Counted from the first letter of the stretch, positions 35,220 to 51,530 are shown. The stretch is 64,000 bases of DNA from Magnetospirillum sp. 15-1 (GCF_900184795.1 NZ_FXXN01000027.1:293748-357747); one strand, 5' to 3'. Numbers and translations are program-made. The notes: generated by a model from the letters alone, not told the origin.

Positions 35220-36334
35220 ATGAAACTGACCATCGAGCGCGCCGCGCTGTTGAAGTCGCTGGCCCACGTCCAGAGCGTCGTCGAACGCCGGACCACCATT
35301 CCGATCCTGTCCAACGTCAAGCTCGAGGGCCGCGCCGGCCAGCTGTCGCTGAACGCCACCGACATGGATCTCGACATCATCGAGGCGGTGCCCGCCGACG
35401 TGGTGCGCCCCGGCGCCACCACCGCGCCGGCCCACACCTTCTACGAGATCGTGCGCAAGCTGCCCGACGGCAGCCAGGTGGAGATCGAGCACGACGCCGA
35501 GAGCGGCCAGTTGACGCTGCGCTCCGGGCGGTCCAAGTTCTCGCTGGCCTGCCTGCCGGTCGAGGACTTTCCGGTCCTGTCGGGGGGCGATCTGCCGTTC
35601 AGCTTCTCGCTGTCCGCCGGCGAGCTGAAGACCCTGATCGACCGCACCCGTTTCGCCATCTCGACGGAAGAGACCCGCTACTACCTCAACGGCATCTACC
35701 TGCATGCCGCCACCAGCGAGGGCGTCGAGGTGCTGCGCGCCGTGGCCACCGACGGCCACCGTCTGGCCCGGGTGGAGATCACCCTGCCGGACGGTGCTTC
35801 GGGCATGCCGGGGGTGATCGTGCCGCGCAAGACCGTGGCCGAGATCCGCAAGCTGATCGACGAGACCGACGGCGAGATCACCGTGTCGCTGTCCGAGACC
35901 AAGCTGAAGTTCGCTTTCGGCGATGCCGTGCTGACCTCCAAGCTGATCGACGGCACCTTCCCCGATTACGAACGGGTGATCCCCGCCGACAACGACAAGG
36001 TGCTGGTGGTCGACTGCAAGAGCTTCGCCCAGGCCGTGGACCGCGTGTCGGCCATCTCCACCGAAAAGAGCCGGGCCATCAAGCTGGCCATCGAGAAGGG
36101 CACCGCCACCCTGTCGGCGTCGAGCGCCGAGAATGGCAGCGCGGTGGAGGAGATCGAGGCCGATTACACCTCCACGCCCCTGGAGATCGGCTTCAACTCG
36201 CGCTACCTGATGGACATCCTGGCCCAGGTGGAGGGCGACACCGCCCGCTTCGCCATGGCCGACGCCGCCTCGCCCACCGTGGTGCGCGAAGTGACCGATG
36301 GCGGCGCCATCTACGTGCTGATGCCCATGAGGGT

Positions 36335-36338
<4 letters not shown>
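35220..36338 (+). CDS. dnaN: DNA polymerase III beta subunit (sliding clamp)
   Basis: 372 residues from MKLTIERAALLKSLAHVQSV, the conserved clamp N-terminus. An upstream ATG at 35190 has a better purine-rich site (AGGGGGGGG) and would add ten residues, so the true start is open. Three clamp domains are intact, with the GDAVLTSKLIDGTFPDYERV segment and the end YVLMPMRV, which completes the peptide-binding pocket. The stop overlaps the recF start by four bases. Confidence 0.96.
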
Positions 36339-40325
<3,987 letters not shown>

Positions 40326-40402
40326 CTTCGCCCCCGAATTTACCCTTTGTTAAGAGTGCCTCGGGAAGGCCGCAATGTTGATGGGGGTAAACGGGTAGCC
40401 GT

Positions 40403-40449
40403 GCCGCTACCCCGGAGGAGGGGGGACTCCCCTCCGGCGTAGCGGCTTT
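40403..40449 (-). terminator. hairpin after gltB
   Basis: Stem GCCGCTAC/GTAGCGGC, one mismatch, then CCGGAGG/CCTCCGG around a G/C-rich loop. It lies 13 bases beyond the gltB stop. A T-run exists only in the opposite direction (TTTATA), so it may work both ways. Confidence 0.55.
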
Positions 40450-40459
40450 ATACTTCAGG

Positions 40460-43400
40460 CTATTCCGCGGCGGCCATGCGGTCGCGGCCTACCGGATGGG
40501 TAAGGCGGGACAGCATTTCCTTCGGCACCACCTGCCAGAAGCGGGGCAGCTCGCGGTCCCAGTCGGCCAGCAGGGATTCCGCCCAGGCCGAGCCGGTGAC
40601 GGCGGCGTGCTCCTGCACCAGGGCCTTCAGCACACCTTCCCAATGGGGCGTCTCGGGCCGTTGCCAGATGACGCTTTCCGGGTTGACCCGCCGCGCGAAG
40701 CTTTCGTCGGAATCGTAGACGAAGGCCATGCCGCCGGTCATGCCGGCGGCGAAGTTGGCGCCCACCGGTCCCAGGATCACGGCGGTGCCGCCGGTCATGT
40801 ACTCGCAGCCGTTGGAGCCGCAGCCCTCGATCACCGTCTCGGCGCCCGAATTGCGGACGGCGAAGCGCTCGCCCGCCTGGCCGGCGGCGAACAGCTTGCC
40901 CGCCGTGGCGCCGTACAGCACGGTGTTGCCGATGATGGTGTTCTGGTTGCTCTTCAGCGCCGAGGCCACCGGCGGCCGCACGATGATGGTGCCGCCCGAC
41001 AGGCCCTTGCCCACGTAGTCGTTGGAATCGCCGAACACTTCCAGCGTCAGGCCCTGCACCGCGAAGGCGCCGAGGCTTTGGCCCGCCGAGCCGCGCAACC
41101 GCACGGTGACGTGACCGGGCTCGAGGCCCGTCATGCCGTGGCGCTTGAAAATCTTGTGGCTGAGCTTGGTGCCGATGGCGCGCTGGACGTTGCGCACGTT
41201 GTAGTCCAACTGCATCTTCTCGCCATCTTCCAGGGCGGGCTTGGCGTCGATGATCATCTGGGCGTCCAGGGTCTCGGGGACCTCCTGGGTCTTGTCCTCG
41301 ACGCAATAGCGGGGGAAGCCGCCGGTGTCGGCCTGGGCCAGCAGCGGGTTCAGGTCCAGGTCGTCCAGATGGCTGGCGCCCCGGCTGACCTGATGCAGCA
41401 TGTCGGCGCGGCCGATGATCTCGGACAGCGAGCGCACACCCAAGGAGGCGAGGATTTCGCGCACCTCCTCGGCGATGAAGCTGAACAGGTTGACCACCTT
41501 CTCCGGCGAACCGGTGAACTTCTCGCGCAAGGACAGGTCCTGGGTGCACACCCCCACCGGGCAGGTGTTGGAGTGGCACTGACGGACCATGATGCAGCCC
41601 ATGGCCACCAGGGACGAGGTGCCGATGCCGAATTCCTCGGCGCCCAGCATGGCGGCGATGACGATGTCGCGGCCGGTCTTCAGGCCGCCGTCGGTGCGCA
41701 GCTTGACGCGGTGGCGCAGGCGGTTGAGCGTCAGCACCTGATGGGCCTCGGACAGGCCCAGTTCCCAGGGCAGCCCGGCGAACTTGATGGAGGTCTGAGG
41801 CGACGCGCCGGTGCCGCCCACATGGCCGGAGACCAGGATGGTATCGGCCTTGGCCTTGGCGACGCCGGCCGCCACCGTGCCGATGCCGGAGCGCGACACC
41901 AGCTTCACCGTGACGCGGGCGTGCGGGTTGATCTGCTTCAGGTCGTAGATCAACTGGGCCAGGTCTTCGATGGAATAGATGTCGTGGTGGGGCGGCGGGC
42001 TGATCAGCATGACGCCCGGCGTGGCGTGGCGCAGCTTGGCGATCTCCACCGTCACCTTGAAGCCGGGCAACTGGCCGCCCTCGCCGGGCTTGGCGCCCTG
42101 GGCCACCTTGATCTCGATCTCGCGGCACATGTTCAGGTATTCGGCGGTGACGCCGAAGCGGCCCGAGGCGATCTGCTTGACCGCCGAATTGGCGTTGTCG
42201 CCGTTGGGGCGCGGGCGATAGCGCTCGCGGTCCTCGCCGCCCTCGCCCGACACCGACTTGGCGCCGATGCGGTTCATGGCGATGTTCAGCGTGCCGTGGG
42301 CCTCGGGCGACAGCGCCCCCAGGCTCATGCCGGGGGTCAGGAAGCGCTTCCTGATCTCGGTGATGCTTTCCACCTCGTCCAGGCTGACCGGGGCACCGGC
42401 CGGCTTCAGGTCGAGGAGGTCGCGGATGGTGATGGGCGGAAGCCTCCGCATGCCGTCCGAGTACTTCTTGTAGGTGGCGTAGGAATCGCTGGCTACCGCC
42501 ATCTGCAGCAGGTGGATCAGGCTGCCGTCGAAGGAATGGGCCTCGGAGCCGCGCCGCATGCGGTAGAAGCCGCCGATGGGCAGGGCAGGGGCCGGGCCGG
42601 CAAAGCCGGTGGCGTGCTGCTCGACGCTCTTCTTCTGGATGCCGGCCAGACCGATGCCGGAGATGCGGCTGGTCATGCCGGGGAAGAACTCGGCCACCAG
42701 GGTGCGCGACAGGCCCACCGCCTCGAAATTGTAGCCGCCGCGATAGGAACTGACGATGGAGATGCCCATCTTGGCCATGATCTTCAAAAGACCCTGGTCC
42801 AGGGCGTACTTGTAGCGCCGCACGCATTCCTCGAGCGCCATGGAGCCGAACAGGCCCCGGCGCTGGCGGTCGGCGATGGCCTCCTGGGCCAGATAGGCGT
42901 TGACCGTGGTGGCGCCCACGCCGATCAGCACGGCGAAGTAGTGCACGTCCAGGCACTCGCCCGAGCGCACGTTGAGCGAGGTCCAGGTGCGCAAGGACAG
43001 GCGCACCAGATGGGAGTGCACACCACCGGCCGCCAGGATCATGGGGATGGCGGCGCGGGTTTCGCCGATGCCCTCGTCGGTGAGGATCAGATGGGTACAG
43101 CCGCCCCTGACCGCCTCTTCCGATTCGCGCCGCACGCGGGCCAGGGCATCGCGGAGCGCCTCGACCCCACCCTTGGGGTCGAAGGTGCAGTCGATGGAGG
43201 CCGCCGCCTCGCCCATGTACTTGCGCATGGCGGCGAACTCGGCGTTGGACAGCACCGGGCTTTCCAGTTGCAGCAGGTCGCACTGGCTCTCATCCTCGTC
43301 GAGGATGTTGCCCAGGTTGCCGAGACGGGTGCGCAGGCTCATCACCCTTGATTCGCGCAAGCTGTCGATGGGCGGATTGGTCACCTGACTGAAGTTCTGC

Positions 43401-44974
43401 TTGAAGAAGTGGTGCAGGCCGCGATAGCCGGCCGACAGCACCGCCAGCGGCGTATCGTCGCCCATGGAGCCGATGGCTTCCTTGGCGTCCTCGACCATGG
43501 GGTGGAGGATCAGCTCCATGTCTTCCATGGTCATACCATAGGCCGCCTGACGGCGGCGCAATTCATCCGAGGAGAGTTCCGCCGGTTCGGGCGCCCCGGT
43601 CTTGACCAGGGAGTCCAGTTCGGTGATGCGCTTGACCCAGGCCGAGTAGTTGCGGCGCGAGGACAGCAGGTCCTTGATCTCCGCGTCGCGGTAGAACTTG
43701 CCGGCGTCCAGGTCGATGGCGATGCTTTGGCCCGGTCCGACGCGGCCCTTTTCCACCACGTCGCAATCCTTGACCTTTACCATGCCGGTCTCGGAGCCGA
43801 GGATCAGCAGGCCGGTTCGGGTGATGGTGAAGCGCATGGGGCGGAGCCCATTGCGGTCGACGCCCGCCACCGCCCACTGGCCGTCGGTGGCGCAGATGGC
43901 GGCGGGGCCGTCCCACGGCTCGATCACCGAGTTGCAATAGCCGAAGAAGGTGCGATGCGCCTCGGGCATCAGGGCGTTGGACCCCAGGCTCTCGGGGATC
44001 AGCATCTGCTTGACCAGCGGCGCCGGGCGCCCGGCGCGGCACATCACCTCGAAGACGTTGTCGAGCGCGGCCGAATCCGAGCCGCCCGGCTGGACGATGG
44101 GCTTCAAGTCGTCCATGGCTTGCCCGAACACCTCGTGTTCCATGCGCGGCTCGTGGGCCTTCATCCAGTTGATGTTGCCGGTCAGCGTGTTGATCTCGCC
44201 GTTATGGGCGAGCATGCGGAACGGCTGGGCCAGACGCCAGGTGGGGAAGGTGTTGGTGGAATAGCGCTGGTGATAGATGGCGAAGCGCGACACGAAGCGC
44301 TTGTCCAGCAGATCGGGATAGAAGCTGGTCAACTGCTCGGCCAGGAACATGCCCTTGTAGATGATGGAGCGGCACGACAGCGAGCAGATGTAGAAGTCGT
44401 TGATGTGGCTGCCCAGCACCCGCTTCTCGATGCGGCGGCGGATGACGAACAGGTCGGCCTCGAACCGCTCCTCGCTGGTGCCCAGCGTGTTGGCGATCAT
44501 GATCTGCTCGATCTCGGGCCGGGTGGCGTTGGCCTTCTCGCCGATGATCGACACGTCCACCGGCACCTGACGCCAGCCGTAAATGGAATAGCCGAAGTTC
44601 AGGATTTCGGTCTCGACGATGCAGCGGCAGCTTTCCTGGGCGCCCAGATCGGTCTTGGGCAGGAACACCATGCCGACGGCCAGCCGTCCGGCGGCCACCG
44701 CGTGCCCGGAATTGGCCACGTGCTCCTTGAAGAAATCCTGGGGGATTTCAACGTGGATGCCGGCACCGTCGCCGGTCTTGCCGTCGGCGTCCACCGCGCC
44801 GCGATGGAACAGCACCGACAGCGCCTGGATGCCGGCTTCCACCACGTCGCGCCGGGGCTTGCCGTCCAGCGCCGCCACCATGCCGACGCCGCAGGCGTCA
44901 TGCGGGCGGGTGTCGATGCCGGCGGATTCCAGGATCTCCTGGTTGGCGAGGTATTGGGAGACGAAATCGGACAT
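40460..44974 (-). CDS. gltB: glutamate synthase large subunit
   Basis: 1504 residues. Makes glutamate from glutamine and 2-oxoglutarate together with GltD. The N-terminal amidotransferase domain begins at HDACGVGMVAA, where Cys becomes the N-terminal nucleophile after processing. The central and FMN domains follow, with the [3Fe-4S] cysteines in CHSNTCPVGVC. The C-terminal beta-helix carries GSNGCEYMTGGTAVILGPVG. The ATG at 44974 follows AAGGAG by five bases. It is second in a gltD-gltB operon. Confidence 0.97.
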   Translation of the reverse strand: MSDFVSQYLANQEILESAGIDTRPHDACGVGMVAALDGKPRRDVVEAGIQALSVLFHRGAVDADGKTGDGAGIHVEIPQDFFKEHVANSGHAVAAGRLAVGMVFLPKTDLGAQESCRCIVETEILNFGYSIYGWRQVPVDVSIIGEKANATRPEIEQIMIANTLGTSEERFEADLFVIRRRIEKRVLGSHINDFYICSLSCRSIIYKGMFLAEQLTSFYPDLLDKRFVSRFAIYHQRYSTNTFPTWRLAQPFRMLAHNGEINTLTGNINWMKAHEPRMEHEVFGQAMDDLKPIVQPGGSDSAALDNVFEVMCRAGRPAPLVKQMLIPESLGSNALMPEAHRTFFGYCNSVIEPWDGPAAICATDGQWAVAGVDRNGLRPMRFTITRTGLLILGSETGMVKVKDCDVVEKGRVGPGQSIAIDLDAGKFYRDAEIKDLLSSRRNYSAWVKRITELDSLVKTGAPEPAELSSDELRRRQAAYGMTMEDMELILHPMVEDAKEAIGSMGDDTPLAVLSAGYRGLHHFFKQNFSQVTNPPIDSLRESRVMSLRTRLGNLGNILDEDESQCDLLQLESPVLSNAEFAAMRKYMGEAAASIDCTFDPKGGVEALRDALARVRRESEEAVRGGCTHLILTDEGIGETRAAIPMILAAGGVHSHLVRLSLRTWTSLNVRSGECLDVHYFAVLIGVGATTVNAYLAQEAIADRQRRGLFGSMALEECVRRYKYALDQGLLKIMAKMGISIVSSYRGGYNFEAVGLSRTLVAEFFPGMTSRISGIGLAGIQKKSVEQHATGFAGPAPALPIGGFYRMRRGSEAHSFDGSLIHLLQMAVASDSYATYKKYSDGMRRLPPITIRDLLDLKPAGAPVSLDEVESITEIRKRFLTPGMSLGALSPEAHGTLNIAMNRIGAKSVSGEGGEDRERYRPRPNGDNANSAVKQIASGRFGVTAEYLNMCREIEIKVAQGAKPGEGGQLPGFKVTVEIAKLRHATPGVMLISPPPHHDIYSIEDLAQLIYDLKQINPHARVTVKLVSRSGIGTVAAGVAKAKADTILVSGHVGGTGASPQTSIKFAGLPWELGLSEAHQVLTLNRLRHRVKLRTDGGLKTGRDIVIAAMLGAEEFGIGTSSLVAMGCIMVRQCHSNTCPVGVCTQDLSLREKFTGSPEKVVNLFSFIAEEVREILASLGVRSLSEIIGRADMLHQVSRGASHLDDLDLNPLLAQADTGGFPRYCVEDKTQEVPETLDAQMIIDAKPALEDGEKMQLDYNVRNVQRAIGTKLSHKIFKRHGMTGLEPGHVTVRLRGSAGQSLGAFAVQGLTLEVFGDSNDYVGKGLSGGTIIVRPPVASALKSNQNTIIGNTVLYGATAGKLFAAGQAGERFAVRNSGAETVIEGCGSNGCEYMTGGTAVILGPVGANFAAGMTGGMAFVYDSDESFARRVNPESVIWQRPETPHWEGVLKALVQEHAAVTGSAWAESLLADWDRELPRFWQVVPKEMLSRLTHPVGRDRMAAAE

Positions 44975-45016
44975 GGTGTTCTCCTTGGCCCCGGTGGGCC
45001 TGTCCCAAGCGGTGTT

Positions 45017-45102
45017 TTCACCACGAAGGCACGAAGACACGAAGAAAAGAGGAGGAAATTCTTTCTTCTTAATCCTTCGCGCCTTCGTGCCTTCGTGGTT
45101 AA
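45017..45102. repeat. dispersed inverted repeat, copy 1 (gltD-gltB gap)
   Basis: Arms of about 26 bases: CACCACGAAGGCACGAAG at 45019 onward, and its near-inverse CTTCGTGCCTTCGTGGTT ending at 45100. The arms contain the CACGAAGG heptad-like repeat. A relative lies at 55580-55657. It can fold into a long hairpin in the gltDB message. Confidence 0.8.
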
Positions 45103-45109
45103 TCCTGAT

Positions 45110-46525
45110 CTACTCGGCCGCCTGGGCGGACTTGGCACTGACATAGCGGTGGATGGACTCGGCGGCGTCGCGGCCGTCCTTGATGGCCCAGACCACCAGC
45201 GAGGCGCCGCGCACGATGTCGCCGGCGCCGAACACGCCGTCCAGGCTGGTCATCAGGCCGGCATCGGTCTCGACGGTGCCCCATTTGGAGACCTTGAGAT
45301 CGGGGGCGCCGAACAGGACGGGCACGTCCTCGGGATCGAAGCCGAGCGCCGCGATGACCATGTCGGCGGGCAGCGTGAAGCCCGAGCCCTCGATCACCAC
45401 CGGGCTCTGACGGCCCGAGGCGTCGGGCATGCCCAGATGCATGCGCACGGCCTTGACGCCCTCGGCCTGCTTGGCGCCGGCGATGGCTTCGGGGGCGGCC
45501 ATCCACACGAACTCGACGCCTTCCTCCTCGGCATGGGCCACCTCGCGCTTGGAGCCGGGCATGTTGGCCCGGTCCCGGCGATAGAGGCACTTCACCGACT
45601 TGGCGCCCTGACGGATGGCGGTGCGCACGCAGTCCATGGCGGTGTCGCCGCCGCCGATGACCACCACGTTCTTGCCCTTGGCGTTCAGGTCACCCACCGT
45701 CTCGCCCAGATCGCGGCGGTTCTGGGCGATCAGGTAGTCCAGCGCGGCGTGCACGCCGGGCAGGTCCGAGCCGGTGATGCCCAGCGGCTTGGCCTTATAA
45801 ACACCGGTGGCGATCAGCACCGCGTCGTGGCGGGAACGCAACTCGGCGAAGGAGACGGTCTTGCCGATCTCCACGCCGGTCTCGAACACGATGCCCGATT
45901 CGGCCAGCAGGCGGATGCGGCGCTCCACCACGTACTTTTCCAGCTTGAAGCCGGGAATGCCGTAGATCAGCAGGCCGCCCATGCGGTCGTGGCGGTCATA
46001 GACGGTGACGGCATGGCCCTTGCGGCGCAGTGCCTCGGCCGCCGCCAGACCGGCGGGACCGCCGCCGACGACGCCCACCGAGCGCCCCGATTCGGCGCCG
46101 GGCAGCACCGGCTTGACCCAGCCCTCGGCGAAGGCGGTTTCGGTGATGTGCTTCTCCACCGCGCCGATGGTGACGTTGCCGTGAAGGGATTGCTCCAGGA
46201 CGCAATTGCCCTCGCACAGGCGGTCCTGGGGGCAGATGCGGCCGCAAATCTCGGGGAAGGTGTTGGTGGCCGAGGAAACGGCATAGGCCTCCTCCATCCG
46301 GTCCCCCGCCACCAGCATCAGCCAGTCGGGGACGTTGTTGCCCAGCGGGCAGTGGATGGAGCAGAAGGGGATGCCGCACTGCTCGCAGCGCGAGGCCTGC
46401 TCGCCGGCCGCCGGAGCCGTGAAGGCGGTGCTGATCTCGCCGAAATCCTTGCGGCGTTCGGCGGCGCCGCGCTTGTCGGGCTGGCGCTGATGGAGGTGGG
46501 TGAACTGCAGCATCTTGCGGGGCAT
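45110..46525 (-). CDS. gltD: glutamate synthase small subunit
   Basis: 471 residues. Flavoprotein that passes electrons from NADPH to GltB. The N-terminus carries Fe-S cysteines (CEQCGIPFC, then CPLGNNVPDW), followed by the FAD-binding GGGPAGLAAAEALRRKGH and NAD(P)-binding GGGDTAMDCVRTAIRQGA motifs. The start MPRKMLQF at 46525 follows GAGG. It precedes gltB with a 135-base gap holding an inverted repeat. Confidence 0.96.
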   Translation of the reverse strand: MPRKMLQFTHLHQRQPDKRGAAERRKDFGEISTAFTAPAAGEQASRCEQCGIPFCSIHCPLGNNVPDWLMLVAGDRMEEAYAVSSATNTFPEICGRICPQDRLCEGNCVLEQSLHGNVTIGAVEKHITETAFAEGWVKPVLPGAESGRSVGVVGGGPAGLAAAEALRRKGHAVTVYDRHDRMGGLLIYGIPGFKLEKYVVERRIRLLAESGIVFETGVEIGKTVSFAELRSRHDAVLIATGVYKAKPLGITGSDLPGVHAALDYLIAQNRRDLGETVGDLNAKGKNVVVIGGGDTAMDCVRTAIRQGAKSVKCLYRRDRANMPGSKREVAHAEEEGVEFVWMAAPEAIAGAKQAEGVKAVRMHLGMPDASGRQSPVVIEGSGFTLPADMVIAALGFDPEDVPVLFGAPDLKVSKWGTVETDAGLMTSLDGVFGAGDIVRGASLVVWAIKDGRDAAESIHRYVSAKSAQAAE

Positions 46526-46770
46526 GGCGAATCCTCGAACCCTGGGGGCGGCGAAAAAATACGTCAGAAAGCGTGACCAATCAACGGAAATCGCACGAAT
46601 GGGTAAGCTATGCTGACGTAAATATGGGCTGGACTGGCTTTGGTTGAATTTGTCCACATAAGGCTGGGGTGTTGGCTGGATATATAGTCCCATTCCGGTC
46701 CTTTCCGATTCCCTTCCGACTCGTCGGGCTCGGTGCTATAAGAGGGCAGCCGTTTACGGGGGGCACCCAA

Positions 46771-47568
46771 GTGACGTTCCTGGAAGTCCTGGTCGTGGCC
46801 CTGATTCAGGGGCTGGGAGAGGTGTTGCCTCTCGGTGCTGCTGGTTATCTGGCGGCGCTGCCCAATCTGGCCGCCACGTCCGAGGGACGGGCGGCGCTGT
46901 CGGTGGCGGCCCATGCCGGCACCCTGCTGGCCCTGATGATCTATTTCTGGCGCGACGTGCTGGCCATGAGCGTCGGCCTGTGGCGGCTGGCCAAGGGCAA
47001 GCCCGATTACGGCTCGCATCTTCTGCTGCACGTGCTGGCCGGGACCATTCCCGCCGCCATCGCCGGCTGGCTGCTATTGGAGCGCTCCCACTCCCTGGTG
47101 GGGCAGACAGGCGCGGCCGTCATTCTCATCGTCGGCGGGGTGCTGCTGTGGGGCTGCGACAAGCTGGGCGTCACGGTGCGCCGGGTGGAGCACATGGGTT
47201 TTTTCAGCGCCGTCGGCCTGGGCGTCCTGCAGATTCTATCCCTGGTGCCCGGCGTGTCGCGTACCGGAATCATCATCACCGCCGCCCGTCTGCTGGGCTG
47301 GGAACGTCAGGCGGCCGTGCGCTTTTCCATGCTGCTGGCCATGCCGCTGGTGCTGGGACACGGCATCAAGACCTTCTGGGGGCTGGCCCACCAGTCTCAT
47401 CTGGTGCTGTCCGCCGACCTGCTGATGGCGGCCGCCGTCGCCGGACTGGCCTCGCTGCTGGGGCTGGCGGGCATGATGGCCTGGGTGGAGCGCAACACCT
47501 TCACCCCCTTCGCCGTGGTCCGTATCGGCTTCGGGCTGGCGGTTCTGGGGCTGGTGTTCTTCGGCTGA
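46771..47568 (+). CDS. uppP: undecaprenyl-diphosphatase UppP/BacA family, altered active site
   Basis: 265 residues, about eight membrane helices. The family recycles undecaprenyl phosphate for wall synthesis. The GTG start follows GGGGGG and gives FLEVLVVALIQGLGEVLPLG. The PGVSRTG motif is present (usual PGxSRSG). In the first motif, however, the canonical SSSGH is GAAGY, so the conserved catalytic His is replaced by Tyr. It may be a divergent paralogue with reduced or different activity. Confidence 0.85.
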   Translation: MTFLEVLVVALIQGLGEVLPLGAAGYLAALPNLAATSEGRAALSVAAHAGTLLALMIYFWRDVLAMSVGLWRLAKGKPDYGSHLLLHVLAGTIPAAIAGWLLLERSHSLVGQTGAAVILIVGGVLLWGCDKLGVTVRRVEHMGFFSAVGLGVLQILSLVPGVSRTGIIITAARLLGWERQAAVRFSMLLAMPLVLGHGIKTFWGLAHQSHLVLSADLLMAAAVAGLASLLGLAGMMAWVERNTFTPFAVVRIGFGLAVLGLVFFG

Positions 47569-47587
47569 TCCGTGTCTATGAACAAGC

Positions 47588-49702
<2,115 letters not shown>

Positions 49703-49797
49703 GGCGCCTTCTACCACGAGGCGGGGGCCGCTCGGAACTGGCAACATCCGTTCATTGGATGTAGAGTCCCAGCGGAATGTTCAACGAGGACCGAACC

Positions 49798-50001
49798 ATG
49801 GAAACCCTGTCGATTGCCGTCCCGCCCGAACTGAAGCTGCGCCTCGAGGCGCTGGCCGCCGAGACCGGGCAGACGGTGGGGGAATGCCTGGCCGTCGCGG
49901 TCAAGGAATACGTCGAGAACTGGGAAACCCATCTCTCCGACGTGCACCAGATCGACGAGCACGAAGCCCGTGCCGTGCTGAAGGCCGCGGTCAACGAATA
50001 A
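49798..50001 (+). CDS. orphan ribbon-helix-helix protein
   Basis: 67 residues. METLSIAVPPELKLRLEALA and GQTVGECLAVAVKEYVENWE give the CopG/ParD-type RHH fold, with an acidic C-terminal tail of the antitoxin kind. The ATG follows GAGGA by eight bases. No toxin gene follows; a bidirectional terminator lies 25 bases downstream. Confidence 0.75.
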   Translation: METLSIAVPPELKLRLEALAAETGQTVGECLAVAVKEYVENWETHLSDVHQIDEHEARAVLKAAVNE

Positions 50002-50026
50002 CGCCATCGGCATCGTCCCCCAACGC

Positions 50027-50055
50027 AAAACGCCGCCCGGACCGGGCGGCGTTTT
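50027..50055. terminator. bidirectional terminator
   Basis: A 14-bp perfect stem (AAAACGCCGCCCGG / CCGGGCGGCGTTTT) with T-runs on both sides. It serves the RHH gene (plus) and the flavoprotein gene (minus). Confidence 0.85.
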
Positions 50056-50132
50056 CGTTTGTGGGCCGCAATTGCGGCCAAATTAGGGATCACTCGCCCG
50101 CCGTCCCCGCCGCAGCGGGGAGCGGCAAGGCC

Positions 50133-51530
50133 CTATTCACCGGTGGCGATGCGCTCCACAAGCTGCTTCACGGTCGGGATGAAGCCGTTCTTGTAGTAAG
50201 GGTCGGCCCCGAAACGGTAGGCGTTGTGGCCGGCGAACATCAGCTCGTTCTCGACGTCGCCGCCGTGACCGATGTTCTGCAAGGTCTTCTGGATACAGAA
50301 GCTGCGCGGATCGGCCTTCTTGCCGGTGGTGCCTGCCTCGTTCTGGGCCCAGTTGGAGAACATGCACTGGGACAGGCAGCCCATGCACTTGACCTGATCG
50401 ACGCGGATTTCCTCGGCCTTGTCCGGGGTGACGAAGATCAGGGTCGAATCGGGGGTGCGGAGCGCCTCGGTGAAGCCCTCGTTCATCCAGCCCAGCGCGC
50501 GGTCACGGTCATGGGGGGTGACCCAGACGATACGCTTGCGCGCGCCGATGGGCAGCTCGGCCTCGTGGTCGCCGACGCACTCGCTGGAATAGGGAATCTG
50601 GTGGTCCAGGCGCTGGCACAGCTCATTGATGAAGTCGTTCTTCACCGCCGAGGAGTAGAAGCCGGTCGGGCTGAAATGGTGCAGCAGCACGTCGCCGGGC
50701 TTGAGCGTCAGCAGACGCTGCTTCCAGGCGTCGGAGATGGGGCTTTCCTGGGTCAGCAGCGGACGGGTGCCGTACTGGAAGGCGATGGGGCCCAGCTCGG
50801 GATTGCCGATCCAGTCCTCCCACTCCTTCAGCCACCAGACGCCGCCGGCCATGAAGATCGGCACGTTGCCCAGGCCGCACTCGGCCATGGTCTTGCGCAG
50901 TTCGGCGACGCGGCCATAGGGGGGCTCGGGCTTCCTCGGGTCCTCGGAATTGGACAGGCCGTTATGGCCGCCGGCCAGCCACGGGTCCTCGTAGACCACG
51001 CCGCCCAGCAACTGGCCGTACTTGTGGTAGGCGCGCTTCCACAGCGCGCGGAAGGCGCGGGCCGACGACACGATGGGGTAGTAATAGACGTTGTAGCGCG
51101 CCGCGATCTCGGCGACGCGGTACGGCATGCCGGCGCCGCAGGTCACGCCGTGGATCAGGCCCTTGGCCCCATCCAGCACGCCTTCGAGAATCTGCTCGGC
51201 ACCGCCCATCTCCCACAGCACGTTCATGTGGATGCGGCCATTGCCGCCGGCGATGTCGTGAGCGATGCGGGCCTGGGCGATGCCGCCCCGGATGCCGTAG
51301 GCGATCAGCTCGTGGTGTTTTTCGGTCCTGGTCTTGCCGTGATAGACCATGTCGATGCGCTCGCCGTTCTCGTCGTAGAGATCGGCATTGACCCCGGAGA
51401 AGGTGGCGACGCCGCCGGCAGCCGCCCAGGCGCCGGAGCTTTCGCCGTTGGAGACGTTGATCCCCTTGCCACCCTCGACCAGGGGCAGGACCTCGCGACC
51501 GGAAATCAGAATAGGATCGAGCGGTTTCAC
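50133..51530 (-). CDS. 2-nitropropane dioxygenase/nitronate monooxygenase-like flavoprotein
   Basis: About 465 residues. FMN-binding TIM barrel of the nitronate monooxygenase group. Seen: SSGAWAAAGGVATFSGVNAD, HGVTCGAGMPYRVAEIAARY and FMAGGVWWLKEWEDWI. After residue 370 an unusual module carries KCMGCLSQCMFSNW and a further Cys (SFCIQ), which looks like a metal or Fe-S site. The GTG at 51530 lies behind GAGGAG at a long spacing; GTG at 51590 is the alternative. The substrate is unknown. Confidence 0.8.
   Translation of the reverse strand: MKPLDPILISGREVLPLVEGGKGINVSNGESSGAWAAAGGVATFSGVNADLYDENGERIDMVYHGKTRTEKHHELIAYGIRGGIAQARIAHDIAGGNGRIHMNVLWEMGGAEQILEGVLDGAKGLIHGVTCGAGMPYRVAEIAARYNVYYYPIVSSARAFRALWKRAYHKYGQLLGGVVYEDPWLAGGHNGLSNSEDPRKPEPPYGRVAELRKTMAECGLGNVPIFMAGGVWWLKEWEDWIGNPELGPIAFQYGTRPLLTQESPISDAWKQRLLTLKPGDVLLHHFSPTGFYSSAVKNDFINELCQRLDHQIPYSSECVGDHEAELPIGARKRIVWVTPHDRDRALGWMNEGFTEALRTPDSTLIFVTPDKAEEIRVDQVKCMGCLSQCMFSNWAQNEAGTTGKKADPRSFCIQKTLQNIGHGGDVENELMFAGHNAYRFGADPYYKNGFIPTVKQLVERIATGE

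Noticed and set aside
40496-46576. Long plus-strand open frames opposite gltB and gltD
   Set aside because: The translations are compositionally biased shadows without family motifs. gltB and gltD on the minus strand show all catalytic motifs.
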